DNA of 45,506 nt from Acidimicrobiaceae bacterium (GCA_013044385.1 JABEUN010000080.1:1-45506); one strand, 5' to 3'; shown: positions 8,529-18,050, numbered from the stretch's first letter. Notes: a model not told the origin generated them from the letters alone. Numbers and translations are program-made.

Positions 8529-9871
8529 CGTGAACCTTCCCAACTCGATCTGATCGCCAATGCTCTGTCGATGAACTTCTGAGTTGAGCCTAGGTTGAGT
8601 AGCGGGTCGAAGACTAGTTGGATTCTCTCACGGGAGATGTTCGCACTTCCGACCAGCTCGCGAAGCGTCACCACCTCGAGACTCGTCTTTTCCTCATTCA
8701 CGATCTCGAGCAACCTAGTTAAGGTTGACGCAGCTGTCTCGTAATCCATCGACTCAACTAGTAGGGCCATAAGCGCCTCTGAACTACTGCGGCCCGCCGT
8801 CGAGGCCAGGTTTCGAATCATCGCGGCCTCGTCTATTGCCAATGAACCCACAGCATTCCGGACCATATTTACCGCAGTTCCCGCTGAGGTCATCAAAGAG
8901 ATAAGCGCCAACCATTCGGAATGCCATGATCCCGCCGCGCGCTCGTGTTCTTGCACCATGGCAGCGGAGATCGTCAGGTTCGCTCCAACAGCGGTTCGAT
9001 AACAAGCAGTTGCAGTGACGGACAAGATTGGGTTCGCCTTCTGCGGAATCGAGGAGGACCCTCCACCGCCACCGATCGGTCTCTCTGCGAGCTCCGACAC
9101 CTCAGACTGAGAAAGAAGAATTATATCGCCTGCAATTTTCGCTGCTGATCCGGCGAGGGCTACAAGGGATGAGCTGAAGCGAACGATTCGTTGTCGGTTT
9201 GTATGCCACGGCAGGGGTGAATCCGGAACCTCGAGAATCTGCGCCAAACGGGCTGAGACTTCGACTCCGTGGTCTCCCAGTCCGGAGAGCGAGCCGGCCG
9301 GCCCACCGAACTGAAGCGACAGACCGGCAGCTGCAGAATCGAACTCTGCGAGGCTATCTGCCAATCCAACAGCCCAATTCGCGCACTTCAGTCCAAATGT
9401 GGTGGGAATTGCTGGTTGCATAAGCGTTCTGGCCAACATTGGCGTGGTCCGATGGACATCGGCTAGATCAAGGAGGTCATTGCAGAGTTCCAGCGCGTCC
9501 GACCTTATGAGTGCGGCGACCCTCTTTGCGATCACCACAATGGCCGAATCGATCACGTCCTGACTCGTCGCACCAAGATGGACCCATCGCATTGCGCCTG
9601 GCGACAGTTTTGACCTGAGCGTCTTGACGAGGGGAATGGCGGGGTTACCCCCGCCTCTGGCGTCTCTGGCCAGTGCGTGGATATCGAAGCTGGTTACATC
9701 GCAAGCTGTCACTATCTCATCCGCAAACGCATCCGGGACTAATCCTACGTCTTGACAAGCTCGGACGAGCGCCGCCTCGAACGCGAGCATCGCCTCCAAG
9801 ATGGCCACATCGCTTGTAGCATCTAGGAGCGCATCGGTCGCGAATACTGCTCCAATGAGATCACCAGGCAA
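8525..9871 (-). CDS. pcaB: 3-carboxy-cis,cis-muconate cycloisomerase
   Basis: About 448 residues of the fumarase/aspartase superfamily. It cyclises beta-carboxymuconate, the product of PcaGH, to gamma-carboxymuconolactone. The superfamily signature GGSSSIPQKANP lies near 270-281, with the conserved HLGATSQDVIDS near 98. The frame is open up to ATG 9922, but that would give a 17-residue extension overlapping pcaG by 62 nt. The TTG at 9871 (11-nt overlap) fits the family N-terminus better, although its ribosome site is weak. Confidence 0.93.
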   Translation of the reverse strand: MPGDLIGAVFATDALLDATSDVAILEAMLAFEAALVRACQDVGLVPDAFADEIVTACDVTSFDIHALARDARGGGNPAIPLVKTLRSKLSPGAMRWVHLGATSQDVIDSAIVVIAKRVAALIRSDALELCNDLLDLADVHRTTPMLARTLMQPAIPTTFGLKCANWAVGLADSLAEFDSAAAGLSLQFGGPAGSLSGLGDHGVEVSARLAQILEVPDSPLPWHTNRQRIVRFSSSLVALAGSAAKIAGDIILLSQSEVSELAERPIGGGGGSSSIPQKANPILSVTATACYRTAVGANLTISAAMVQEHERAAGSWHSEWLALISLMTSAGTAVNMVRNAVGSLAIDEAAMIRNLASTAGRSSSEALMALLVESMDYETAASTLTRLLEIVNEEKTSLEVVTLRELVGSANISRERIQLVFDPLLNLGSTQKFIDRALAIRSSWEGSR

Positions 9872-10358
9872 AAAAGACCGTCTCTCGATCGCCTTGCAAT
9901 CTGATGTCAAACTCAAAACCACGATCTGTCCGCTTGGCCACCAAGCTCTGTCGCCGAGACTCGTGCACCAGGTTCAGTATCGGGTCAACACGGTTCGCGT
10001 CCTGACCTTCAAAGTAGACACGTGTCACGAGGCGCTGCATGAGACCTCTGGCAAACACGTTTACGTCTAGGTGCGGTGCCTGATCTGCATCTACCGATAT
10101 CGGCATCAAGGTATCCACTTCGAACCGACCATCTTCGTCGACGAGTCTCCTATAGAAACTCGATCCAGAGTCAGAAGGGCTGCCCTCTTGATAAAGCTCG
10201 ACCAGTGCGTCAGGAACAGCTTGCCCCTCCCCGTCTAGCACCCTTCCATGTATCGTGATGATCCCGGAATTTTCGGCGATTCTTGGCTGGCCGGACTCCA
10301 ACCACTCCAATCCGAATCGAAAAAAGGGGCCCACGGTCTGCGATGGTGTCGGCCGCAT
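9861..10358 (-). CDS. pcaG: Protocatechuate 3,4-dioxygenase, alpha subunit
   Basis: A 165-residue subunit that packs with PcaH to form the iron(III) intradiol dioxygenase cleaving protocatechuate to 3-carboxy-cis,cis-muconate. It starts with the family-typical MRPTPSQTVGPFF. The ATG at 10358 shares one base with the pcaH stop (TGATG) and is preceded by GAGGAGGAG, a strong ribosome site, so the longer open frame up to 10448 is rejected. As usual for the alpha subunit it lacks the full iron-ligand set; those residues are in PcaH. The conserved VTRVYFEGQD segment is present near 120. Confidence 0.95.
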   Translation of the reverse strand: MRPTPSQTVGPFFRFGLEWLESGQPRIAENSGIITIHGRVLDGEGQAVPDALVELYQEGSPSDSGSSFYRRLVDEDGRFEVDTLMPISVDADQAPHLDVNVFARGLMQRLVTRVYFEGQDANRVDPILNLVHESRRQSLVAKRTDRGFEFDIRLQGDRETVFFAW

Positions 10359-11095
10359 CACTCCTCCTCTACGGGTGTTCCCAGGTGTCCACCTAGTACG
10401 ATGTCGAACCGGTAGCCGAGTGCCCACTCGGGTTCGGTCGTATCCCAATCGAACTTCGAGATAAGTCGAAGCCTAGCCCGCTCATCCCTGATCGACTGGA
10501 AGATCGGATCCTTGTCCATTAATGGATCACCTGGAAAATACATCTGCGTCACCAGACGCTCGACAAATCGGTTCCCGAATACCGAGAAGTGGATGTGTGC
10601 CGGCCGCCAGGCATTCTGATGATTTCTCCACGGATACGCACCAGGTTTTATAGTGACGAAGCTGTAACTCCCATCTAGGCCGGTGACCGTCCTTCCCGCC
10701 CCGGTGAAGTTCGGATCCAGCGGTGCTGGGTGCTGGTCTAGCGCGTGGATATAACGCCCTGAAGCGTTGGCCTGCCAGATCTCGACGAGCTGGTTAGCAA
10801 TCGGCCTCCCGGCCGAATCGAGCAGTCGCCCAGACACATTTATCCGCTCCCCGAGCGGGTCACCTCCGTGACCTAAGGTCAGGTCCCTTTCGTCTCTGGA
10901 TACCATGTTGTTGCCGAACACGGGTCCAGTGCGGCTGACGAGTCGGTCTGGGATAACCACGAGAGACTGCTTCGGAGACCTAAGTCTGGAAGATCTGTAA
11001 TCCTCAGAGTTGTACTCCGGATCGACCTGGTAGAACCGTTTGGCCGACGAATGTCCCTGAACGTCGGTCTCTACAACCTCGTACTGCACCTTCAT
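10358..11095 (-). CDS. pcaH: Protocatechuate 3,4-dioxygenase, beta subunit
   Basis: A 245-residue catalytic subunit. All four ferric iron ligands are visible: Tyr115 (GRYIHALDQ), Tyr154 (PGAYPWRN), His167 and His169 (WRPAHIHFSV). The intradiol dioxygenase core covers about 85-230, after an N-terminal arm typical of the beta subunit. It overlaps pcaF by 4 nt upstream and pcaG by 1 nt downstream, so the two subunits are probably made in equal amounts by coupled translation. Confidence 0.96.
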   Translation of the reverse strand: MKVQYEVVETDVQGHSSAKRFYQVDPEYNSEDYRSSRLRSPKQSLVVIPDRLVSRTGPVFGNNMVSRDERDLTLGHGGDPLGERINVSGRLLDSAGRPIANQLVEIWQANASGRYIHALDQHPAPLDPNFTGAGRTVTGLDGSYSFVTIKPGAYPWRNHQNAWRPAHIHFSVFGNRFVERLVTQMYFPGDPLMDKDPIFQSIRDERARLRLISKFDWDTTEPEWALGYRFDIVLGGHLGTPVEEE

Positions 11096-12279
11096 ACCCC
11101 TTCAAGAACTACTGCAATTCCCTGTCCGACACCTATGCACATCGCCGCAAGCCCCCACTTTGTACCTTCGGCCCTCATCCGGTGCGCAAGCGTGGTCAAT
11201 ATCCTCGCGCCAGAACACCCGAGTGGGTGACCAATTGCTATAGCTCCGCCATATGGGTTCACAATGCTGGGATCCAGGTCGGGCCAGGACATCAAACAGG
11301 CGATCGACTGGGACGCAAACGCCTCATTCAACTCGACACTTCCAAGGTCGGACCAACCAATCCCCGCCTTTACAAGCGCTCTTTCAGCCGCCTCTACAGG
11401 TCCGATTCCATACAGGTGTGGGTCGACGCCCGACACTGCTCTGGAAACGATGCGTGCCAACGGAGCAATTCCAGAGCTTGCACCAAAAGACTCATCGCCC
11501 AGTATCAGTGCAGATGCCCCGTCGTTCAGCGGCGACGCGTTTCCGGCGGTGACGGATCCGTCCTTCCTGAATACCGGCCGAAGCTTGGACAGACCCGCCA
11601 TGGTGATATCAGGCCGGATCGATTGGTCCATCTCTAGGTCGGTAGCAGGCACGTCGACCACCTCGGTGGCGAACTTCCCAGCGAGCCAAGCCTCCGCAGC
11701 CTTCTGATGTGAGGCCCGGGAGAACTCGTCCTGCTGATCCCGACCTATCGAGAATCGATCCGCAAGTATTTCGGCGCCTTCACCGAGACTGACTACCCAC
11801 TGCGCCGGCATCGCAGGATTTACCAGCCTCCAGCCAAGTGTCGTGGAGGACAGAACCTCATTCCCACGGGCAAACCCGTCTGCGGGTTTGGGAAGAACCC
11901 ACGGAGCCCTCGTCATAGACTCCACCCCGCCCGCCAAGATAAGCACTGCATCACCCGTCTCGATGGCCCTCGCCCCTTCAATGACTGCCTCCATGCCGGA
12001 TCCGCACAGCCGGTTTACCGTTGCACCTGGAACCGAGGTCGGCAACCCGCCAAGAAGAACTGCCATCCTTGCGACATTTCTGTTCTCTTCACCAGCACCG
12101 TTCGCGTTCCCGAAAATCACGTCATCGATCGAGGATGGGTCCATTGCTGGATTCCGATCTACAAGAGATCGGAGAACGGTGGCAGCGAGGTCATCGGGAC
12201 GTATGGCACTCAGGCCACCTGCGTACTTACCGATTCTGGTCCGCACTGCATCGTAGATAAAGGAACTTCTCGCCGTCAT
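11092..12279 (-). CDS. pcaF: 3-oxoadipyl-CoA thiolase
   Basis: A 395-residue thiolase that cleaves 3-oxoadipyl-CoA with CoA to succinyl-CoA and acetyl-CoA. Seen are the acylated Cys92 in NRLCGSGMEAV, GGVESMTRAP near 125, the catalytic His351 in GHPLGCSGAR, and Cys381 in CIGVGQGIA. Sequence alone would also allow a general acetyl-CoA acetyltransferase; the position between pcaJ and pcaH, with 4-nt overlaps on both sides, makes PcaF the likely role. Confidence 0.94.
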   Translation of the reverse strand: MTARSSFIYDAVRTRIGKYAGGLSAIRPDDLAATVLRSLVDRNPAMDPSSIDDVIFGNANGAGEENRNVARMAVLLGGLPTSVPGATVNRLCGSGMEAVIEGARAIETGDAVLILAGGVESMTRAPWVLPKPADGFARGNEVLSSTTLGWRLVNPAMPAQWVVSLGEGAEILADRFSIGRDQQDEFSRASHQKAAEAWLAGKFATEVVDVPATDLEMDQSIRPDITMAGLSKLRPVFRKDGSVTAGNASPLNDGASALILGDESFGASSGIAPLARIVSRAVSGVDPHLYGIGPVEAAERALVKAGIGWSDLGSVELNEAFASQSIACLMSWPDLDPSIVNPYGGAIAIGHPLGCSGARILTTLAHRMRAEGTKWGLAAMCIGVGQGIAVVLEGV

Positions 12280-13061
12280 TTCTTCACCGACCCAGCCGAC
12301 TCAAGGGCCCTGAGCGCAGTCAGTTCTGCCTCCGTTGGTGCCACCGTGCGCGATAGCGTCTCAGAGATTCGCAAACGCCAGCCTGCCATTTCACGCACCT
12401 CCTCGAGACTAACTCCCGGATGCAGGTCGGTAAGAACCAGTTCGCAGCTGACTGGATCTGGACGAAGAAGTCCTAGATCTGTGATCACCATTGTTGGGCC
12501 CCGACCCCTTAGCCCCAGTGCCTCTCGGGACCCGGCGCCATCACCGAAACCGATCGATGTCCGGAAATCGAGCGGATCGACGAAGGTCGTCTTGTTCATC
12601 TTGATCATCACCAACACCTCCTTGCACGATGCGGCGATCTCGGGTGCACCACCGGCACCGGGAAGACGCACCTTAGGGTGTTCGTATGGTCCTATCACCG
12701 TCGTATTGAGATTGGCGAATCTGTCGATCTGAGCAGCCCCGAGAAACCCGACGTCAATGCGCCCGGCCTGCAACCAGTAGTTGAAGATCTCCGGAACGGA
12801 GACGACAGAATCGGCGGTCTCGGCCAACTCGCCGTCGCCAATAGACAGCGGTAGTCGCGTCGGCTTAGCGCCAATGCAACCAGACTCGTATACGAGAACC
12901 AGGTTTGGCGCGTGGGTGCGACGGGCAAGGTTCGCTGCTGTGCTGGGTGCACCTATTCCGACGAAACATACCTGACCGTCGACGAGGGCACGGGAAGCGG
13001 CTACAACCATCATCTCCTGACGGCTATAGGAGGACTGATCTTCGTTGGTCTCCTCTGTCAT
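12276..13061 (-). CDS. pcaJ: 3-oxoadipate CoA-transferase, subunit B
   Basis: A 261-residue class I CoA-transferase beta subunit. The start ATG at 13061 overlaps the pcaI stop as ATGA; the open frame reaches 13229 but that extra part lies within pcaI and looks non-coding. The putative catalytic Glu59 is in VYESGCIG, where the classical SENG box is replaced by ESG, as in the glutaconate-CoA-transferase-like (CatJ/GctB/IpdB) branch. With PcaI it would move CoA from succinyl-CoA to 3-oxoadipate. Confidence 0.88.
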   Translation of the reverse strand: MTEETNEDQSSYSRQEMMVVAASRALVDGQVCFVGIGAPSTAANLARRTHAPNLVLVYESGCIGAKPTRLPLSIGDGELAETADSVVSVPEIFNYWLQAGRIDVGFLGAAQIDRFANLNTTVIGPYEHPKVRLPGAGGAPEIAASCKEVLVMIKMNKTTFVDPLDFRTSIGFGDGAGSREALGLRGRGPTMVITDLGLLRPDPVSCELVLTDLHPGVSLEEVREMAGWRLRISETLSRTVAPTEAELTALRALESAGSVKK

Positions 13062-13873
13062 CGCCGCTCTCCCTTGTAGATCACCTCGTCTAGCCACTGT
13101 TTGAATCCCTCCCTGGAACGACTTATCGCCTCCCAGTCCGAGTAGTACTGGTTGTCTCTTTCTGAATAGCCCGCAGCATAGGAGGGGTGCGCACCCCCGG
13201 GAGCATGGACAAAGGCTGTCACCACCCACGAGGGTATGACAATTCCTCCCGGCCGCAGATCGATATGATCAACGATCTCTTCCACGGTGACCAACGACCG
13301 CCTCGAACTGAGGATCGCCTCCTTCTGAACTCCCGTGATGCCCCAGATATGGACATTACCGGCGGAATCTGCTTGCTGCGCGTGGACCACCGCCACGTCA
13401 GGATTGAGCGCCGGTACCGCAGCCAGTTGTTCCCCAGTGAACGGACACTCCACGCTCTTGATGTTTGCGGTCTTCCCAAGCAGCGACGTACCCGCGTACC
13501 CCCTCAGAATTGCAAAAGGAAGGCTCGATGCGCCGGCAACATATCTGTTTGTGAGTCCGGCGTGGCTGTGCTCTTCGATCTCCATCGGCCGCGGCCACCC
13601 ATTTTCGATTGCATCGCGGAACCTATGCAACGAGCCAACACCAGGATTGCCCCCCCAGGAGAAGATCAATTTTGCGACGCAACCAGCCCCAATCATTTGG
13701 TCCGAAAGCAGGTCTGGAGTGAGGCGCGCCAGTACCAGGTCGCCGATTCCCTGCCTAATAGTCTCTTGGGCGGCCGCATGTGGTATCAAGTGCGTGAACC
13801 CCTCCATCGCGACGGTATCACCAGCGTGAATCAGCTCCGATACCGCCTGATCGAGCTCCATCAGTTGAGCCAT
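13058..13873 (-). CDS. pcaI: 3-oxoadipate CoA-transferase, subunit A
   Basis: A 271-residue CoA-transferase alpha subunit. The early AGDTVAMEGFTHLIPHAA and later WGGNPGVGSLHRFRDAIE match the glutaconate-CoA-transferase-like / CatI branch rather than the short E. coli AtoD-like form. The start ATG is preceded by GGAG. It is 57 bp downstream of pobA and couples to pcaJ through an ATGA overlap. An IpdA-like ring hydrolase is a conceivable alternative by fold, but the pca neighbourhood strongly favours 3-oxoadipate activation. Confidence 0.87.
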   Translation of the reverse strand: MAQLMELDQAVSELIHAGDTVAMEGFTHLIPHAAAQETIRQGIGDLVLARLTPDLLSDQMIGAGCVAKLIFSWGGNPGVGSLHRFRDAIENGWPRPMEIEEHSHAGLTNRYVAGASSLPFAILRGYAGTSLLGKTANIKSVECPFTGEQLAAVPALNPDVAVVHAQQADSAGNVHIWGITGVQKEAILSSRRSLVTVEEIVDHIDLRPGGIVIPSWVVTAFVHAPGGAHPSYAAGYSERDNQYYSDWEAISRSREGFKQWLDEVIYKGERR

Positions 13874-13930
13874 CTCATTACTCCGCTCCTCAATCGTCCG
13901 CCTTCATCGATTCCTCTTGCAACCTTGCAA

Positions 13931-15130
13931 TCACCGATTGGGCTCTGCTAACGGTAGTCCTACGTAATTCTCTGACAGGGTTTTTGCAGCCGACCGGGAA
14001 TTGACGACCTGCTGTTGTCTCGCCCTTTGCAACCGGCGACCAAACTGGTCGTCGGTGCCATCTAGGTGGAGAAGGGTAGTCATCATGGTCGAAAAGTTCT
14101 GGGCCTGCCAGATCCTTTTCAGGCAGCTGTCACTGTATTGGTCAAGACCACGCTGATCACCACTTCTGAAGTAATCGATAAGGGCCGCAGCGAGCACCAC
14201 GACATCTGTCACCGCGAGGTTCAGTCCCTTGGCCCCAGTCGGCGGAACTATGTGAGCAGCGTCGCCGGCCAGAAAGAGCCGTCCAAATCTCATAGGCTCA
14301 GTCACGAAACTACGCATCGGGGTAATGCCCTTTTCAAGCACGGGTCCCTCCTTGAGGCTCCACCCACCTGCATGAAGCCGAACTTGCAACTCCTCCCAGA
14401 TCCGCTCATCGGACCAAGCATCGATCGAGTCCGTAGGGTCAACTTGAAGGTAGAGTCTTGACACGCTCGGCGACCTGAGGGAGTGCATAGCGAACCCCCG
14501 GTCGTGAAAAGCGTAGATCAGTTCGTCAGTGGAAGGCTCAACCTCAGCCAATATCCCAAGCCAGGCGTAAGGATACTCACGCGAATAGGTCCTCATGCTG
14601 CCAGGACTCACCATCTGGCGTGAAACACCGTGGTACCCGTCGGCCCCAACCACTATCTGACAGTTCAGCTCTTTATCTAGACCCGAGACGCTGTAGTGCA
14701 CTGTGGGCATCCCTTCGCCCAAAGGACCGTTGAAGTCGGTAATGCGCGACACTTTGGCCTCGAAATTCAAGTCCCTTTGGCCCGCCAGACGGGCGGCAAC
14801 AAGGTCCTTCACAACCTCCTGTTGCCCATAGACCATGATCGACTTGCCACCGGTATGTTCACCGAAATCGATGTGGTGCCTCTCCCCATTGAACTGCAGG
14901 TAGATTCCATGGTGAACGAGGCCATCGCGGTGCATGCGAGAGCCAAGGCCGAGCGCATCCATCCTTTCGACCGTACCGTGTTCTAACACCCCCGCCCGGA
15001 CTCGGCTCTCGACGTAATCTCTGCTCCGATCCTCAAGGATCACAGTCTCGACATCAGCTGCAGCAAGCAGCTCACCGAGCATAAGGCCGGCGGGCCCTGC
15101 CCCCACTATGCCCACCTGAGTTTCAGGCAT
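13931..15130 (-). CDS. pobA: 4-hydroxybenzoate 3-monooxygenase
   Basis: A 399-residue FAD monooxygenase that hydroxylates 4-hydroxybenzoate to protocatechuate with NAD(P)H and O2. The FAD motif GAGPAGLMLG lies at residue 10, followed by RVRAGVLEHGTVE, the family-specific ring around the substrate site. Further on are the DG motif (VVGADGYHGVSR) and the second FAD motif GDAAHIVPPTGAKGLNLA near 285. Its full-length match to PobA leaves little doubt. The ATG has GGGAGGTGAGG upstream. It heads the catabolic part of the minus-strand block. Confidence 0.96.
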   Translation of the reverse strand: MPETQVGIVGAGPAGLMLGELLAAADVETVILEDRSRDYVESRVRAGVLEHGTVERMDALGLGSRMHRDGLVHHGIYLQFNGERHHIDFGEHTGGKSIMVYGQQEVVKDLVAARLAGQRDLNFEAKVSRITDFNGPLGEGMPTVHYSVSGLDKELNCQIVVGADGYHGVSRQMVSPGSMRTYSREYPYAWLGILAEVEPSTDELIYAFHDRGFAMHSLRSPSVSRLYLQVDPTDSIDAWSDERIWEELQVRLHAGGWSLKEGPVLEKGITPMRSFVTEPMRFGRLFLAGDAAHIVPPTGAKGLNLAVTDVVVLAAALIDYFRSGDQRGLDQYSDSCLKRIWQAQNFSTMMTTLLHLDGTDDQFGRRLQRARQQQVVNSRSAAKTLSENYVGLPLAEPNR

Positions 15131-15330
15131 CGATCCTCACCTCCCTTTGCGACAAGCGTCAAATACCAATACTCACACATCGTCGCCGAGTCCCCAAAAT
15201 GACCTCGGCTACTCAAAACCCGACTCGAAGGGAGATGGAACCAAATCTCACCACCTAGGTCTGCAAAGCCAACTTAGGACTGCGGTTCCATCAACGTGGG
15301 TTCACTTTAGATCGACCCACGCATATGGTT
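15131..15330. other. livM-pobA spacer
   Basis: About 200 bp separate the transporter and catabolic parts. No second copy of the PcaR-like repeat found upstream of the transporter was recognised here, and no clear terminator, so read-through from the transporter promoter is possible, as is a separate unrecognised promoter for pobA. Confidence 0.35.
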
Positions 15331-16422
15331 TCAGGTGGTCTCTGCGGCCTCGGAAAGTTGCCCACTCTGCCGATCTCCGCCTATCACCTTGGAGATCCTT
15401 CGCCGACCTAGCCGTTTCCCCTCCATTTCATCTTCGGCGGTATCGACGTAGTATCCGGTCGGGAAGAGTCGAATTCCGGTTCTCTCGGAGATCTGTGCCC
15501 AGATCCCTCCCTTGACCCAGATGGCGATCACAACCGCCAGTGAACCGACGATTATTAGGTACCACGCATTGAATCTCGCCAACTCCTGTTGCATGACAAT
15601 AAAGATGACCGTGCCGAGAATCGGGCCCTCTATCGTTCCTATGCCACCGATCAGGACGGCGAAGATCATGTAGGCGCTCCACTGGATATTGAAAACGTTC
15701 GCCGCTTGGACATTCAGCTGGCTTATTGCAATAAGTGCGCCCGCAGCAGCCGAGCCAGCAGCAGAAACCAAGAACACGATCAATTTCGCCCTGGTAACTT
15801 TCACTCCGACACTGCGGGCGCCTATCTCGTTGTCTCTCACCGCAGTGAGCACGAGGCCGAGTCGGCTCCGCATGATTAAAAACACCACCGCAATGGACAG
15901 TACGCCAACTGCAGCGGATGCCCAGTAGGTGTCCGCACCGAGCTGCACAGGATCAATTCCAGAGAGGCCGGGAAGGGCCGCACCGGTACCACCTCCGAGG
16001 GACGGGACACCGGTAATCGCTATCTCAGCCACCACGGCGATCACCCACGTCGCTATCGCGAAATATCCACCCGAGAGTCTGAACAGAAACCAGGAGGCCG
16101 GCACTGCAAATACCACACCTACCAAGATCGCAAATGGAATAGCGATAAAAGGATCGACTCCGTGTTGAGCTAGGAAAAGCACACCGTAGGCACCCAACCC
16201 GACAAACGCCTGCTGACCTACCGAGATCAGACCGCCATAACCGGCAAGTAGGTTCCACATCGATGCGAGCACCAACAAGATGAACAGGTTTACCATGATG
16301 TTTGTAACGCTCTGGTAGACGAGAAACGGTAGTGCCGCCAGAACCAGCAATATGAGCAGCGCCAAGACGCCAGCAGGGATACTGGTGTGTTGCGACCTTT
16401 TTACTTTGGCAAATGTCGTCAC
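15331..16422 (-). CDS. livM: ABC transporter permease, LivM family
   Basis: A 363-residue integral membrane permease of the branched-chain amino acid type importers. The N-terminal half has several hydrophobic segments (ALLILLVLAALPFLVYQ onward), with the family motif LLAGYGGLISVGQQAFVGLG near 60; the loop SVGVKVTRAKLIVFLVSA near 210 contacts the ATPase. It overlaps livH by 4 nt (ATGA). It acts with livH and the two ATPases. The cluster context suggests an aromatic acid rather than leucine as substrate. Confidence 0.9.
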   Translation of the reverse strand: MTTFAKVKRSQHTSIPAGVLALLILLVLAALPFLVYQSVTNIMVNLFILLVLASMWNLLAGYGGLISVGQQAFVGLGAYGVLFLAQHGVDPFIAIPFAILVGVVFAVPASWFLFRLSGGYFAIATWVIAVVAEIAITGVPSLGGGTGAALPGLSGIDPVQLGADTYWASAAVGVLSIAVVFLIMRSRLGLVLTAVRDNEIGARSVGVKVTRAKLIVFLVSAAGSAAAGALIAISQLNVQAANVFNIQWSAYMIFAVLIGGIGTIEGPILGTVIFIVMQQELARFNAWYLIIVGSLAVVIAIWVKGGIWAQISERTGIRLFPTGYYVDTAEDEMEGKRLGRRRISKVIGGDRQSGQLSEAAETT

Positions 16423-17282
16423 ACAGCCACCTTCTTAGGAAAGAATCCCTGGGGCCTGAGAGCCAAAACCAGGAGAAAGACGATATGGGGGGCCAACGCA
16501 CCGAAGTTGGCACTTAAGAAGAGGCCGATGGTCGTTGCTATACCGAGCACTATCCCGCCAGCGAATGTCCCCCAGAGCGAACCGAGGCCACCTATCACCA
16601 CGGCCTCGAATCCAAAGATCAGATAGTCGGGCCCCGAAGAGGGGTCGACCTGTGAATACATTGCAAGGGACAGGCCTGCCAGAGCCACGGTTCCGAAAGC
16701 AAGACCAGCGGCGATCCCGAAAATGTGACGGTAGTCCGCACCGATGAGTTCGGCTGCTTCTCGGTCATCTGCCACTGCGCGGATAATCCTGCCAGTTCTC
16801 GTTCGGTACAGACCGAGCTGAACACCTGCTACCACAACTATCGAAACTACGAGTATCAGCAATGAAAGGTAGGCGATCGATATCTGTGAACTCAACTTGA
16901 ACGCCGAAGAAGCAAGGGAGCCGATGGCAAGCGAATGGCTGTTCGCCGAAAAGATCTCCAGCAGAAGGTTCTCAATGATGACCGAAAGACCGAAGGTCAC
17001 CAAAAGGGTGGTCAGTGGGCCCGAATTAAGGCTCGGTTGAATGAGCAGGCGTTGGACAATGTAACCCGCAACCATAAACAGTGGCACCACAATCGCAAAG
17101 ATCCAGATAGCAGGTATGTGGAGTACCGGTACGATCGCAACCGCGACGTACGCAGCGGCCACAGCGATATCGCCGTGTGCGAGATTGATCACACCCATTA
17201 CGCCGAAGAGCAGCGACAGGCCACAGGCAAAAAGAACGACCAAACCCCCAAGGAGAATGCCCTGAATAATGGCGTTCAACAT
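16419..17282 (-). CDS. livH: ABC transporter permease, LivH family
   Basis: A 287-residue membrane permease with eight or so hydrophobic segments. The N-terminal GLSLLFGVMGVINLAHGD is the LivH hallmark; the ATPase-contact loop is IIRAVADDREAAELIGAD near 185. It begins 3 bp after the livF stop, with AAGGA as ribosome site, and is coupled to livM. It forms the membrane channel together with LivM. Confidence 0.92.
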   Translation of the reverse strand: MLNAIIQGILLGGLVVLFACGLSLLFGVMGVINLAHGDIAVAAAYVAVAIVPVLHIPAIWIFAIVVPLFMVAGYIVQRLLIQPSLNSGPLTTLLVTFGLSVIIENLLLEIFSANSHSLAIGSLASSAFKLSSQISIAYLSLLILVVSIVVVAGVQLGLYRTRTGRIIRAVADDREAAELIGADYRHIFGIAAGLAFGTVALAGLSLAMYSQVDPSSGPDYLIFGFEAVVIGGLGSLWGTFAGGIVLGIATTIGLFLSANFGALAPHIVFLLVLALRPQGFFPKKVAV

Positions 17283-17285
17283 AGC

Positions 17286-18050
17286 TCAGTCCTTCCCGTG
17301 GATAGAGCTCGTGGAGTTGAGACCGAAGTAGGCAGCTTCAATCTCCTCCGGAGTGAACTCGGCCGGTTTGCCTGACAAAGTTGTTCTACCTTCCAACATG
17401 CACTGGAACTTGGCGGCTACTGAGAGCGCTTGGTTAACGTCCTGCTCGACGATCAGGACAGTCAGGCCACCCTCCATGATCTTGGAGAGCGAGCCGTAGA
17501 TGCTGCGAACCACAATTGGAGCCAGCCCCAAAGAGAGTTCGTCTATCAATAGCAATCTCGGGTTCGCCAGCAGCGCCCTCGAGATCGCAACCGTCTGCTG
17601 CTCGCCACCAGATAAAAGGGAGGATCTCTGGTTTTTGCGTTGCCACATCCACGGGAACATCTCATAAACACGTTCGATCGTCCAATGCCCCGAACGACGT
17701 ATGTAAGTCCCCGTCAGGAGGTTCTCCTCGACACTCAACGAGGCGAACAATCTGCGACCCTCCGGGACCAAGGAGATACCCAGTTCGACCCTTTGCGGCG
17801 TTGAGAGGCGGGTTATATCGGTCCCATCGAATATGACCCTTCCCTCGCTCGGTCTATGCAGTCCTGCTATCGAGCGCATCAGGGTTGACTTACCAGCACC
17901 GTTCGCTCCAATAACAGCAAAGACGGAACCTTCTCCAACGGTGAAAGAGACACCATCGAGTGCCAAAAGTTGACCGTGGTGGGCACATAGGCCCTCTACC
18001 TCCAGGATCTGATTGGACAAGGCTGGCTCCGCGGCAACGACTTCAGCCAT
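17286..18050 (-). CDS. livF: ABC transporter ATP-binding protein, LivF family
   Basis: A 254-residue ATPase. Walker A is GANGAGKST, the signature is LLSGGEQQTVAISRAL and Walker B is LLLIDELSLGLAP, in the LivF arrangement. The ATG at 18050 (overlapping the livG stop by 8 nt, GGAG upstream) is preferred over the one at 18068, whose ribosome site is too close. It powers the importer together with LivG. Confidence 0.92.
   Translation of the reverse strand: MAEVVAAEPALSNQILEVEGLCAHHGQLLALDGVSFTVGEGSVFAVIGANGAGKSTLMRSIAGLHRPSEGRVIFDGTDITRLSTPQRVELGISLVPEGRRLFASLSVEENLLTGTYIRRSGHWTIERVYEMFPWMWQRKNQRSSLLSGGEQQTVAISRALLANPRLLLIDELSLGLAPIVVRSIYGSLSKIMEGGLTVLIVEQDVNQALSVAAKFQCMLEGRTTLSGKPAEFTPEEIEAAYFGLNSTSSIHGKD

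Noticed and set aside
10359-10448. N-terminal extension of pcaG
   Set aside because: It overlaps pcaH, and the ATG at 10358 has a strong ribosome site and the family-typical start.
13062-13229. N-terminal extension of pcaJ
   Set aside because: Cysteine-rich, non-family sequence lying within pcaI; the ATGA junction at 13061 explains the start.
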